Shown piece by piece: positions 1-12,394 of a stretch of DNA of 64,000 nucleotides (its first letter is position 1; every line of letters starts with the position of its first letter). The stretch is from Theobroma cacao (Eukaryota; Streptophyta; Magnoliopsida; Malvales; Malvaceae). The stretch spans positions 28,091,820 through 28,155,819 of the forward strand of contig NC_030858.1 of the NCBI RefSeq assembly GCF_000208745.1. Direction: 5' to 3'. Under the pieces are notes generated by a model. It made no database searches. It was not told the DNA's origin and saw only the letters and a program-made list of their open reading frames with translations. A program made the position numbers and the translations under genes.

Positions 1-1099
1 GGGTTCCGTGGACCAGCCTATTTAGAGGGGCACGGTAAACTCCATTATATTATTTCCTCAAACGGAGAGGTGTGTAGGGTATCTCCTGGGGTATAGCTTA
101 GGGTTCACTTTACTCCAAACCACCACGTGAAGGAGAACTCAGCCAACGCCAAGGGACGGCTGTATTTTTCTCAAACTACAAATATATTTTAAGTGTATAC
201 AAAATTTTAACAGCCTTGGCGGACTCGGTTAGATGCCCTGCGCCAGGTATCACTGAGTATGAGTTTTGGAACGAGCCAAAGTTTTAAGAAATTCATAAGC
301 CAAAGTTGATTACTCGATTTTTATGGATTGATTTTATTTGGTTGAAATGAGTTTGAAAGGTAATGAAATTACAGTATGATGATTTATTTTAATTTTTTCC
401 ATTTACTCGACTTTAGATAGTTTAGATGGTAACTGTTTACTCAGGGATTTTATAATCTCTCCACCCTCATTTTCTCACATTTCAGGCTCAGGAATTCCAT
501 AGTTAGCTGACCTTGACAAGGACCTTCATTTGGGCTCGAATCGGTAAAAGCTGTAGGTTTACAGCTTCCGATGCATTTTGGATAGATATGGGCACACGTG
601 TCACTGTAAAAGAAATTTATGCTTTGGGGTTAATTGCTTTATAGTATATATGAATATAATTATCTTTTACGCTATAAGAATTATGTACCGATAGTTTTAT
701 GAAAATTATTTTACAAGAAAATAGTTTATTTTATTGAATATTTTTATCATATTCAAATGGTAAAATTTTCACTTCAAATGAACGTTTTAGATACTTAATT
801 TTTTTTTTCTCATTAAGTATATTTTTTCGGCCTACCTACTACATTTTTAGCAAGTTTCGAGGTTTTCGACAGAAATGACGAAAATGCCCCTGTGAGCAAA
901 AAAAAAATGTTATGTTATGATTTGGAAATGATTTGTAATCCTTTGTATTTTGATTATTTGATAACTATTGCTCACCGGGAAAGTGCGAAAGCTGATACGA
1001 GAGCCTTGCGAGGTTTCGATCGACATTCGGGTTGAAGAATGTTTGTCGAGGCTTCGTGGCGGTTGTCACGGGTTCGATGGGGAGTTCCGGGTCGTGACA
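1..1099 (+). mobile_element. Solo LTR family copy 1, partial (cut by window start)
   Basis: This is the right-hand part of a ~3 kb repeat found five times here (also 2688-5804, 7840-10776, 12395-15499, 62342-end). It ends in GGGTCGTGACA at 1099, the same terminus as the other copies. The strand is set by the conserved block CACGTGTCACTGTAAAAG near 594-611, which resembles an LTR promoter followed by ~490 bp of R/U5. It lies inside the copia gag region, because zinc-knuckle-like coding sequence resumes directly after it. The left end and the second target duplication are outside the window. No protein-coding capacity is seen. Confidence 0.7.
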
Positions 1100-1104
1100 G
1101 TTTC

Positions 1105-2099
1105 AATTGTGGAATGTCATATGCTTCGTGAATGCAGGTCAAGGAAGGCAAGAAAGAATTTTGGTTCTGAAAATCCTAAAAAAGCATACACAGTAGAATA
1201 GGCTATCAAGGAATTAGTTGCCATGGTTTCCACAATGCATATTGGAATGATAACAAAATTGAATATGATTGTTGGTTCCAATAAAAGTAAAGATTGGTAG
1301 TTGGATTTTGGTACTACAATTCATGTCTGCAATGACAGAAACTTGTTCAAGACTTACATGGAAGTTAATAAATCAGAAAATGTTCTAATGGGAAATCATG
1401 TTACAAAAATATTGACGAAAAAGGGATTGTCGAGCTGAATTTCACTTTTAGAAAGAAAGTAACATTGCTCAATGAATTTCATATTCCTAAAATTTGGAAG
1501 TTTCTGTTAGTTTGCTTACAAAGAAAGGATTTAAAGTTGTAATAGAATATGACAATGTCATAGTAACCAAAGGTGGTCTATTTGGAGGAAAATGATACTT
1601 TTGTGATGGCATGTGCAAGTTCAACATTGAACTTAGATCTTAATTCCATTTACTTGTTAGCATTAACGTTTCTTGTGGAAGGAAGTAGAACCAAAGTGTA
1701 TAAAAATATACCTATTTTATTAAACATTGAAGATAATCTAAAAACATTCAAAGAAATATAATAGAACATGAATGGGTATTTATAAATAAGCAATAAATGA
1801 TAAAATAGATTCAATCTTGTCAAATAGAACATGGGATTTGGTTGATCTTCCTCCTGGATTAAAACTCATAAGTTGTAAATGGGTATTTAGAAATAAATAT
1901 AACATAGATGATTCAATGTAAACCTTTAAGGCTAGACAAGTTGCTAAAGGGATGACTAAAACCTTTTAGCAACTAGTCTAGCCTTAAAGGTTTAATTCAA
2001 AAAGAAAGCATTAATTATTTTGATGCTTACGCTCCAGTGCCAACAATAACATCCATAAGAGTGCCTTTGGCTTTGGCATCCTTTTATAAATTACATGTA
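1105..2099 (+). pseudogene. Ty1-copia gag-pol remnant, 5' piece (zinc knuckle, protease, start of RT)
   Basis: Translated fragments show the end of a gag zinc knuckle (CHMLRECR, near 1122), then a retropepsin-like stretch (LDFGTTIHVCNDRNLF, 1301-1350) in which the active DSG has become DFG. After that comes GAG-pre-integrase-like sequence (KKGFKVVIEYDN). The integrase core is missing: sequence jumps near 1640 to the start of the reverse transcriptase (NRTWDLVDLPPGLKLISCKWVF, 1822-1890; FDAYAPVPTITSIRV, 2020-2064). Many stops and frame changes are present, so it is dead. A 30-bp inverted duplication at 1919-1993 breaks the RT reading. The RT continues at 5946 after a nested insertion. Confidence 0.8.
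1919..1993. repeat. Short inverted duplication (foldback) inside copia RT
   Basis: The arm at about 1919-1949 (AAACCTTTAAGGCTAGAC...) is repeated in reverse complement at about 1963-1993, with one mismatch near the middle and a ~14-bp spacer. The left arm is ordinary copia RT coding sequence (TFKARQVAKG). The RT reading resumes just after the right arm (QKESINYFDAYAPV, with small changes), so the right arm is extra DNA copied from the opposite strand. Confidence 0.8.
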
Positions 2100-5000
2100 A
2101 GGAGCGTTTGGTATGAGGGAAGTAGAAGCACATTCCCTGTAATGTGCTCAATAAAATTACATTACAGTATTTGTTTTGCAACAAATCACTATAATGTAAG
2201 ATTGCAATGCAATCACATTAAAGTCAATGGATGTAATGTGATTGGAACCCAAAGCTAATGCAATCAGATTGCATTGCACTCTGTAATGTTATTAAAGACA
2301 TTTTTACCCTTTAATTTTGTTACTTTGTTAAAAACATTTTATAATGTTATAATTTGTTTTTAATATAGATTTCAAGAATGTCTTTTTATTATTCTCAGTA
2401 ATCATGGTGACTATCAATAAAATTTATATTGTCTTTTAAAAGAAAAAAAAATTAAAATAAATTATATAATATAGAAAATTATATTAAGAAATGAAAATAA
2501 AATATATAAGATTATAATAAAAAATTAAAAAAATATATGACATTAAAAATATATTAAAAAGATGATATTATACAAAAATTAACAATAAAAAATACAAGTA
2601 TATTAAACTTACATTTTAATAAATAGGGATAATTCTGAAAATTGACATTACATTCTCAGTAAAGTACTTGTAAACCAAATGCTGCAATGTCACAACCCGA
2701 AACTCCCATCGAGCCCGTGACAACCGCCGCGACGTCTCGATCGACATTCATTACTCGAAATGTCAACTGAAACCCCGTAAGGCTTTACTATCAGCTTCTC
2801 ATTTCCCCTGTGGGTAACTGTTTCCAAATACCACATTCTAAAGGATTTTAAACTATTTCCAACTTAAACAAATAAAATAATAATTTTCGTCTCACAGGGG
2901 TATTTTTGTCATTTATCCCAAAAATCTCAAAATCATCTAAAAATATAGTATGTAAGTGGAAAACACATATTTCATAATCAAAAATAATTTTGGATGTCTA
3001 AAACATTCGTTTAAAATGGAATTATGACTGTCATAATAAAATAAAAATATTAAATAAAACATTCAATTTTCACATAAAACGATATTTTAAGAACACTGCA
3101 TAAATAATTTTTATAGCGTAAAAGCAAAATAAATTCTTACATACCGTAATACAGATAACCAAAGTATAGAATTTAATTTACAGTGACACGTGGGCCCACG
3201 AATGACCAAAAGTATCAAAAGAAATGAACCTACAGTTTTTGGATGTGGCAAGTTCAACTGTAATCCTCGCCGATATCAGTTATCTACAATCTATTCTGAG
3301 CCTGAAATGGGTGGAAATGAGGGTGGTGAGATTATAAAATCCCAGTGAGTAAACAAACATCACTCAAAATATCTAAAGTCGAGTAAAAGGAGACTATTAA
3401 AACATTTCATCAAACTGTAATTTATCATCTTTCAACTTATTTCAACCAAATGAAATCAATTTATTTAAAGCAAGTAATCAGTATGGCTTATGAATTTCTT
3501 AAAAAGCTTGGCTCATGCCAAAAATTATTATCATACTCAGTTATTTGGGATACCTTGGCCGAGGGCTATCCCAACTGAGTCCGCCAAGGCTATTAGAAAG
3601 TCATGTTTTTATTTTGAAAACATAGCCATTCCTTGGCGTTGGCCGAGTTCCCCTTCACGTGGTGGTTTGGCGTGAAGTGAACTCTAAAAGTTATACCTCA
3701 GGAGTTACCCTACTCGCCTCTCCAACCGAGGTAAAAATATAACAGGATTCTGTGCCCCTCTAATAGGCTAGTCCACAGAATCCAGCCCACTGCAGCAGGT
3801 CAAACCCACCATACAATAAAATTTTGACAGCATGACAGGGCTAATATATTACTACCCAGCCTGCAAGGGTAAAATAAAGCAATTCATATAATTCATAAAA
3901 AACACAGCCCAGCCAGTCATGCCAATACAATAACATAAGCCATTAATTCAATTTTAAATTTACAACATATCAGTGGTCTCCAATTACTCTATTTTCAAAA
4001 TCGTTATTTCGTTTCAAGACAATTTATAAAATATTTTCATTTAAACTCATTTTGTTTACAAAACATAAAAATTTACCATTTGAACTCATTTTCATAAAAT
4101 TCACCAAAACCGAATAAAAACATACTTTAGATAATTAAAATGATGGTAAGGTTACTCACCGTGTCTAGAGTGGGGATTTTCGAAATACTCAGACTATTGG
4201 TCCTCGGGTGCAATTCCCTTGCCTTTATCGGAGGACTCACCACCTTGACACAGTACAAAATCGAGAAATTCACCACATTGGTACTAAATTGAAATTAAAC
4301 TAATTTAGACTACTAATGCTTGATATGGAATGCAAAAATGTCTAAATTTTTGCCTAAATGCGGTGTTAGCCTATTTCGGTCTTTTACCCGATAAATTGAT
4401 ATACGCGTCCGTTTAAACTCCAAATTAATTTTTTTCAGTTTCTATACCTCAATTGCACCCAAATTGACTTAATGTCCCTCAGTGTGGTGCAAATTATCAG
4501 TCCCGATAACAAATTACGAAAATACCCCTAGTGGGTAAAAATTTGTATTTTTGCTCCGAAAATTTCCATTATTTTTCTAGGCTCATAATTCATCATTATT
4601 CATCATAATTCCTCAAATAACCATCAAGATCAGCAGCCAATATTCCCCTAGAAAATTCAGCATAATGGGTTTCAATGGGAGAAAATTATATTTCTAGCTT
4701 ATTTTTGCTATATTTCAATATAACTTAACTAAAATCACTTAATTCAATTAAAATCAACCAAAAATCAAGCTCAAAACTCATCCATGGAGGTTTGGCCAGC
4801 ATGGGTGTCCATACCCACTTTCTAATTTTGCATGGAAATGAGAAAAAAATGCATGGGTAGTGAAAATCACAAGGAAAATCAATGAAATTTACCTTTTTAA
4901 TGCTTGATTTCTTGATTTCTCTTGATTTTCCCCAAATTTTTCAGGTAGGATTCTTGTTTTTTTTTTCCCCTTTTCTCCCCTGGTTTGGACAGCTGAAGAA

Positions 5001-5942
5001 GATGAGAATTCCGGAATTTTTACCTTTTTAAAGGCTAAAATAATATAATATTATTTTATTTATTTTTTTAATGTTTTATTAATTCCTTAAATTCTAGCCA
5101 TCCATTTGTTTCGAAATTTTCACCATACACTTGTCCCACATATCCATAGCTTAGATAAAATTCTTAGACTTATCCAAAGTCTTGGTGGAGTAATTTTTAA
5201 AATTTACACTTTTGCTCCCGTAAAAGTTAAAAATTACATTTTTGCCCCAAAAACTGAAAAATTGCCCATAGACATATTTTTCATCCCTTATACTAATATC
5301 ATTCTCCAATTTGTCAAATTTGATCTAAATTCTCTCAAAATCTCAAATTTTGTTCGCTGATGGCAAAATTACGATTTTGCCCTTACACTCTAGAAATCAC
5401 TGGAATTAAACTTTTTCACTGCCAAACCCTCAAATTATACTCAAATACTCAAATAATACTCCAATAAGTCAAATGGGGCTAAAAAAAATTCTTTTCTAAG
5501 AATTCCCATTGTGTCCCTAGGTGGCAAATGACCATTTTGCCCCTGGACAGTAAAAATTCTAGTTTGACTTCAAATTGATCCTCGAACTCCAAATCACCAT
5601 ATTAAACCATTCTGGGACTTTAATATTCTTAATTTTATTTTAAATTCTCTATTTGATCTAATTCGAGGCTTAAATTAACTTAATTGTACCATTTGATATA
5701 TTGTCGTCTTTTAACGATTTTTCTTTCAGGGCTTTCCAAGTATGCAAGCATATTGTCAATCATATGAATGACATGGAAAGTATTTTATAAGGTCGGGCTT
5801 GACATGCAATGTTATCTTTCCTGCATTTTAATCATTATTTTACTTGTATACCAAGCACTACAATGTTATCTTCCCTGCAATCACACTATTTGCAATCACA
5901 TTACTTGTAATCACATTACATTGTAAAGTACCAAACGCTACC
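2100..5942. mobile_element. PIF/Harbinger-like MITE, split by a solo LTR
   Basis: The outer pieces (2100-2682 and 5810-5942) make one ~720-bp AT-rich element. Its ends are inverted: AGGAGCGTTTGGTA at the left, and TACCAAACGCTACC at the right, which reads GGTAGCGTTTGGTA in reverse complement. It is flanked by GTA (2097-2099 and 5943-5945); removing it restores an open copia RT reading (KLHV then YQMDVKTNF). A 3-bp duplication and GTTTGG-type ends fit PIF/Harbinger MITEs, although GTA is not the usual TWA. The same family occurs as a tandem pair at 39356-40855. It has no coding capacity. Confidence 0.65.
2688..5804 (-). mobile_element. Solo LTR family copy 2, complete (~3.1 kb)
   Basis: It runs from TGTCACAACCCGAA to GGGCTTGACA and is flanked by the perfect 5-bp duplication TGCAA (2683-2687 and 5805-5809). 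TG...CA termini with 5-bp duplications are the LTR-retrotransposon signature. There is no second LTR, no gag-pol and no primer-binding site, so it reads as a solo LTR of a long-LTR (probably gypsy-type) family. It sits inside the Harbinger-like MITE. The minus strand is chosen because the G-box/TATA-like block near 3180-3200 points leftward. The ends also form a short imperfect inverted repeat (TGTCA...TGACA). Confidence 0.75.
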
Positions 5943-7150
5943 GTATATCAAATGGATGTTAAAACTAACTTTTTAAATGGAGATCTAAGTGAAGAAATAT
6001 ATATGGAGCAACCTAAAGGTTTTATACTTCTTGGAAATGAGAGAAAGGTTTGTAAACTAATCAAATCTCTTTATGGACTTAAACAAACGCCAAAGCAATT
6101 GCACGAAAAATTTGATAGTACTATACTATCAAACAAATTTGTACATATTATTGCAAATAAGTGCATTTACTCTAAATTTACAAAAGACTATGGTGTAATC
6201 ATATGTCTTTATATGGATGATATGTTGATCTTTGGTAAAAATATGCTTGGAATTGTTGAAACCAATAAATATTTGCCTTCAGTTTTTAAAATGAAAGATT
6301 TTAATGAAGTTGATACAATCTTGGGAGTTAATGTTAAAAGAGATAAAATTTTGATTTTGTTGAATTAGTCACATTACATAAAGAAAATTCTCCACAAATT
6401 TAGTCATTTGGAAATCAAAGAGTTTAATATTTCTTATGATTCTAGTATAATATTGACTAAGAATTGTGGAAGAATTATGGCACAATTAGAAAATGCAAGT
6501 GCCATAAGTAGCGTAATGCATGTTGCAAATTGTATCGGACTGAATATAGCCTTTATTGTTTGTAAACTTTCAAGGTTTACCATTAAACCTAGCAAAAAAT
6601 CATTGAAAGGCTATTATTAGAGTATTTGGATATTTAAAGAAACCCAAAAACTTGAGAATTATTATGGTGGTTTTCCTAATACTTTAGAAGGATTTTCTAA
6701 TACTAGTTCGATACCTACGATTGATGACAATAAATCTACATCAAGATGGATTTTATCTTAGAAAGTGGTATTCTTGGACATTTAAGAAGCAAACTTGTAC
6801 TACACGTTCTATAATGGAATATGAATTTTTAGCATTGGCAGCTGTTGGAAAGGAAGTGAAATGGTTGAGACATTTGTTATTAGATATAAAGTTGTGACCA
6901 CCAACGATGCTAGCCATTTCCATGTATTGTGATAGTGAGGCTACAATGTGTGTAGCCCACAAAAAGATTTATAATAGAAAGTTTAGACACATAACTCTAC
7001 AATATCCCTATGTAAGAGAATCAATCTCAAATGGCATTGTAACAATAGTTTACATTAAATAGAGCAAGAATTTGACTAATCCACTTACCAAAGCATTGCC
7101 AAGAGAAGCTGTAAAATCAACATCTAGTGGAATAGAGATAAAACCCTTGA
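5943..7150 (+). pseudogene. Ty1-copia pol remnant, 3' piece (RT and RNase H)
   Basis: The RT resumes with [20 protein letters not shown] and runs to [11 protein letters not shown] (6200-6235), so the YxDD catalytic box is still present. Open reading stops at 6366. RNase H fragments follow with stops: EYEFLALAAVGKEVKWLRHLL (6818-6887), YCDSEATMCVAH (6925-6960) and NPLTKALPREA (7078-7113). The order is that of copia RT-RNase H at the C-terminus of pol. This is the downstream half of the remnant at 1105-2099; both halves are on the same strand and rejoin cleanly if the nested insertion is ignored. Confidence 0.85.
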
Positions 7151-7839
7151 CTTAAATGCGTTAGTAATGGAAACTTAACTTTGAGTTAACAAAATTAACA
7201 ATAGAAGCTCGATGGGTAATAACAAGTTACTATATGTTGTTATTATGCATTAAATTTTAATATTAAATAACCTTATTCTAGGATGTCTAGTGTGACTATT
7301 GCGATGAGAGGATGAGCAAAAAGTTCTTAATGGAAATGTTAATTGCATATAGTAACAAGGGCATAATGACAAAATCCACCTATATGAATATTGAAATGGT
7401 GCCGCTTCAAACAAGAGTTAAAAAGGTTTATGCTTGTAAATATTCATAAAGCCAAGATGAGCAAAAGGCGATATAACTGGTAACATAGTTGACAAAATCT
7501 CAATGTAATTAAATAATGTTATGTGTTTGATATTTTCAGCTATAACATAAGGAGTTGTGGTTAAATCCATGTGATACTAATAACTTCATCTTTAATTTAA
7601 AATCTTACACTAACAAAAAATTCAAATATTTAATAAACTTTCTATTATGCATAATATTATTAATATTACAAATTAGTGGGAGATTATTAGATAGTTTGAA
7701 ATATGTGAGTTTATTGCTGAGCAAAAAAATATATATATATGTGGGTTTATTGGAGTCCCACATTGGAAGTGTTGAATAAAGGTTTATATAGTGGTTCAAA
7801 CCATTCAAGACCAAATTGCTATATGCTAGTGACTATATG

Positions 7840-10776
7840 TGTCAAACCCTGTTCTATAAAAAAATTACGACATCATTTAAATGCTCAATAGAATGTTTAC
7901 ATATTTAGGAAGTTCGAGGAATCGTTAAAAGACAATATTGCCTCTAATGGTACCATTAAGTCGATTAAGCCTCGAACTAGTTCAAATAGGAATTTTAAGG
8001 TGAAATTAAGAGTTTCACAATTCAAGGATGACTCAAAATGGTAATTGGGAGTTCGAGGATCAATTCGGAGTCAAACCGAAATTTTCACTATCTAGGGGTA
8101 AAATGGTCATTTGCCACTTGGGGACAAAATGGGAATTTTTAGAAAAAAAATTTTGGCCCCATTTAACTTATTGGAGTATGATTTGAGTATTGGAGTATAA
8201 TTTGAGGGTTTGGCAGTGAAAAAGTTTAATTTCGGTGATTTCTAGAGTGTATGGGCAAAATCATAATTTTTCCACCCGCGGACAAAATTTGAGATTTTGA
8301 GAGAATTTAGATCACATTTGACAAATTGGAGAATGGTATGAGTATAAGGGATGAAAAATATGTCTATGGGCAATTTTTCAATTTTTGAGGCAAAAATGTA
8401 ATTTTTGACTTTTACGGGGGCAAAAGTGTAAATTTCAAAAATTACTCCACCAAGACTTTGGATAAGTCTGAGAATTTTATCTAAGCTATGGATATGTGGG
8501 ACAAGTGTATGGTGAAAATTTGGAAACAATTGGATGGCTAGAATTTAAGCAATTAATAAAAAAATAAAAAAATGAATAAAATAATATTATATTATTTTAG
8601 CCTTTAAAAAGGTAAAAATTCCAGAATTCTCATCTTCTTCAGCTGTCCAAACCAGGGGAGAAAAGGGGGAAAAAAACAAATAAGAACCCTACCTGAAAAT
8701 TTGGGGAAAATCAAGAGAAATCAAGAAATCAAGCATTAAAAAGGTAAATTTCATTGATTTTCCTTGTGATTTTCACTACCCATGCATTTTTTTCTCATTT
8801 CCATGCAAAATTAGAAAGTGGGTATGGACACCCATGCTGGCCAAACCTCCATGTATGAGTTTTGAGCTTGAGTTTTGGTTGATTTTAATTGAATTAAGTG
8901 ATTTTAGTTAGGTTATATTGAAATATAGCAAAAATAAGCTAGAGGAATAATTTTCTCCCATTGAAACCCATTATGCCGAATTTTCTAGGGGAATATTGGC
9001 TGCTGATCTTGATGTTTATTTGAGGAATTATGATGAATAATAATGAATTATGAGCTTAGAAAAAAATGGGAATTTTCAAAGCAAAAATATGAATTTTTAC
9101 CCACTAGGGGTATTTTCGTAATTTGCTATTGAGACTGATAATTTGCACCACACTGAGGGACATTAAGTCAATTTGGGTGCAATTGAGGTATAGAAATTGA
9201 AAAAAAATTAATTTGGAGTTTAAACGGTTGCGTATATTGATTTATCAGGTAAAAGACCGAAATAGGCTAATATCGCGTTTAGGCAAAATTTAGACATTTT
9301 ACATATCATATCATGCATATACATCGAGCCTGAAATAGCTTATGACTGTTAGACATAATTTAATTGAAATATGTGTCATGGATTATGGCTAGGTGGTGAG
9401 CCATTGGATACGGGTAAAGGACTGTACCCGCAGACTGAAAATAGGAGTATTTCTACTCTTAATACCGTGAGTAGACAATTTATCGTCTTAAATATCTAGA
9501 GTAATTATACTTATTTGATGCTTTTATTGAATGGTGAGTTTAAATTATAAAATATTATGTTTTCTAATTAAAATATTTTTTTAATAAAAAAGAGATTTAT
9601 ATTGGTTTTGAAATCAAATATTGTTTTGAGAAAATTGAGTATAAGGAGACTATGTTGAAATTTATGATTTTATATGTTATTGAAATTGGGGCTTATGACA
9701 CTATGGTAGCATGATGGCTAAATTTTTAGGTTGGCATGAAATATATGAACAGTTTTGGATTGGTCTCGGTAGACTAGATTACATTTTATTCGGCATTTTA
9801 TGCTACTGAAATTTTTATGGGTCTTGTGGTATATTAAACGATCACTGCAGTGGTGGGGGTTTTCGTGGACTACCTATGAGAGGGGCACGGTAACTCAATT
9901 ATATAACTACCTCCGGGGGGAGATGTTGGATGAAGTATCTCCTGAGGTATGATTTAAGTGCACCTCACGTTCGGGCCACCACGTGAGAGTGAGACTCAGC
10001 CAACACCAAGGAACGGCTTGTGTCAGATGCGAAAACATGTTTATGGGTATGGGTCATTTAACAGCCTTGGCTGTCTCAGTGGGATACCTTGATAAAGGTA
10101 CTCGCGAGAATGATTCTGGCAGGGGCTAAGTTTAAGAAATTCATAAGCCGAGAAATTTTGATGAAAATAAATTGTTTGGTATAGATTGAAATGAATTTTG
10201 CGTTATGAACATTATTGAGATATAATGTTTTTATATTGTCTTCATCTACTCGACTTTAGATGCTTTTGATGGTAATTGTTTACTCACTGGGATTATGTAA
10301 TCATAATCTCACCCCTCTTCTTATCCATTTTTCAGGCTCAGGACAGTTTGTTGATAGTTGATTAAGATGAGAATTAATCTCGAAGTTGCATCGACAAAAT
10401 TGTAGGTTCACAGACTCGCACCTTATTGGTTAGTTGGGGGCCCACGTGTCACTATAAAAGTAATTTTATACTTCAATTATCTGATTTAAAGTATGTATGA
10501 ACATATTTAGCTTTTACACCATGTTTTTGGCGAGTTTTGGTATTTATGAAGAAAAATGACAAAAATGCCCCTGTGAGCTAGAAAATAATATTATATTGTT
10601 TTGATTTGGAAACAACTTTTGATTTCATGAAATGCGAGATTTAATAACTGTCGCTCACTGGGGAGATGCGGAAGCTGATGCTAAGCCTTGCGAGGTTTCA
10701 ATCGACATTCCAGATAATGAGTATCGGGACGTCGCGGCAGTTGTCATGGGCCCGATGGGTGTTCCGGGTCGTGACA
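7840..10776 (+). mobile_element. Solo LTR family copy 3, complete (~2.9 kb)
   Basis: It runs from TGTCAAACCC to GGGTCGTGACA, flanked by the perfect 5-bp duplication ATATG (7835-7839 and 10777-10781). It lies inside the copia 3' LTR. It is the best preserved promoter copy: CACGTG followed by TATAAAAG at 10443-10460, ~320 bp before the element end. That fits a long U3 of ~2.6 kb and a short R/U5. No internal region or coding sequence is present. The shared blocks (for example AGTCTTGGTGGAGTAATTTT reversed, and GGGCCCACGTGTCA) align it with copies 1, 2, 4 and 5. Confidence 0.75.
10443..10460 (+). promoter_or_regulatory. LTR promoter: G-box next to TATA box
   Basis: CACGTGTCACTATAAAAG combines a G-box/ABRE core (CACGTGTC) with a TATA box (TATAAAAG) a few bases downstream. 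The block is recognisable but eroded in the other copies (for example CACGTGTCACTGTAAAAG near 594). It defines the likely transcription direction of this LTR family. Confidence 0.5.
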
Positions 10777-11190
10777 ATATGTGCGGTATATATATTATTT
10801 ATTTATATACATATTTATAATTAAAGGACTTGATTAGACTTGGGGCTTGGGCTTGAAATTCAAATAAACCTTTTACTAATTTTGGAAATAATTTTACTCA
10901 ATTTTATTATTTTCAGAATTAATTATTAGATGCAACTGTTAAAATAAATAGATTCTTTTCAGTGTTGTTGACAAAGACAACAGTTGAAATACACTGATTC
11001 AATGTTTATAAAAAAAAACATACTTCCAAAACAGACTCTCACTTTTAAAAGAATTCCACAATAGACTTATTACATCTTGAAAAGTCCTTATCTGCAAATC
11101 CTAATAGTGTAGGCAACAATTCTTTAAACATAGTGTGTTACAACACACCTCAAAGCTTCTTACTTCTTTTCTTATACTACTTTTCTAACA

Positions 11191-12389
11191 TTTGCATGGT
11201 GCCAAAAGCAGTTGGTTGGTTTAGCTGACCACGTTATTTGAAATTGTGTTTTATAATTAACTATCTTATATCTACTTGAGGTGAAATTAAGATAAGATAA
11301 AGAGTTCATTTGGTAATAAAGAAAAAAACTTCTTGGGCGAAATTTTTTTCTATATAAAATATTTTATAGAAAAAATTAATATTTTCTATTGTTTGAATAA
11401 ATAGTCAAAAACATTTTCAGTTATTTGAATCATCTTGTGGAAAATAATTTCCACCATCACTGATACAGTCATTTAGGTTATAAGATAATAAATAGGAGTT
11501 GATTACAATACAATTGTGACATTTGGTTTTCACTAATTTAGGATTAAAATTAGGAGTGGAAATGAAAATGGGCAAAATCAATAATGATATTTCCCAAAGC
11601 GTTTAACCACATATCTGTCATGAAAGTAAGCTTTATTTTTCAAAAAATTTTCCATATCATCACTTTTTACCATAGCACTATAACAATATCAATATTCATT
11701 AATTGTTTAAGATATCCAAAACCTATTGTAAATGTATATTCATCAAATGACAATCATTGAAATACTTTTTATTATAATTATTAGGTAGATTTATTCAATT
11801 TATAAATAAAAATTTTAATTGCATTGGATGATTTCATTGAAAAATATATATTTTAATTTTAATAATATTGAACAATTTAAATATTAATATTTTTTAATTT
11901 TTTTAAATTTTAAGTTAAATATTAATATTCATCAAACGTACACTCCTAAGTTTAATATAAGATTTTTTTTTATTCTTTGAAAAATGTCTTACGCTATTAA
12001 CAGGTGTAAGACATTTTACATGGTCAACATGTATTCTTCCTATTGACTCGTAAAATGTTTCTAAAATAAATTTTCTACTTTCCAAACAAGTATAAGTTTT
12101 GAAATCGTTTTTCCAAAAATATTTTGCATCAAAACAAATGGAACCAAAGTAAAATGTTTAGAAACATGTGTCCACAATTAATTTTTCTTAAATTATTGTC
12201 AACTATTTTACTAATATATGGATTACCTTTTGTTTTTAAAGTTATTATTATCTAGTCTAAATACTTTATTTTGTTATTTCTTAAGAGTGAAAATAAAAGG
12301 AAGACAACAATGCACTAAAAGATACATTCACTAGCAGTTACAGTCACTAGAAAACATACATCTCAATGTATTGGGCCGAATAAAGCACT
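11191..12389. other. AT-rich intergenic stretch, no gene seen
   Basis: No convincing coding sequence. It holds a 12-bp hairpin (AAATGTCTTAC at ~11982 pairing with GTAAGACATTT at ~12006) and long A/T runs. Parts look like an eroded TIR element (an ATTTGGT-type motif near 11310 and CAAATGGAACCAAAG near 12134), but I could not define ends or a target duplication. Confidence 0.5.
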
Positions 12390-12394
12390 AGCTC

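Larger units (their letters stand above)
7674..11190 (+). mobile_element. Copia polypurine tract and 3' LTR, interrupted by solo LTR copy 3
   Basis: A copia-style polypurine tract (TTAGTGGGAGAT, 7674-7684) is followed by TATTAGATAG, a likely decayed TGTTAGATAG LTR start. The LTR carries the usual GTCCCACATTGGAAG...GGTTTATATAG block (7754-7790). The proposed end is TTTTCTAACA at 11190, the complement of the start. Taking out the insertion at 7840-10776 and its ATATG duplication leaves an LTR of about 560 bp, a normal copia size. The 5' LTR is not in the window. The exact LTR ends are inferred. Confidence 0.6.

Noticed and set aside
2100..5942. One large 3.8 kb DNA transposon with AGCGTTTGGTA ends
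   Set aside because: The middle 3.1 kb has its own 5-bp duplication and LTR-type ends and recurs alone elsewhere, so it is a nested insertion in a ~0.7 kb MITE.
11982..12016. 12-bp hairpin ATGTCTTAC/GTAAGACAT as a terminator or microRNA stem
   Set aside because: Too short for a plant microRNA precursor and not next to a gene.
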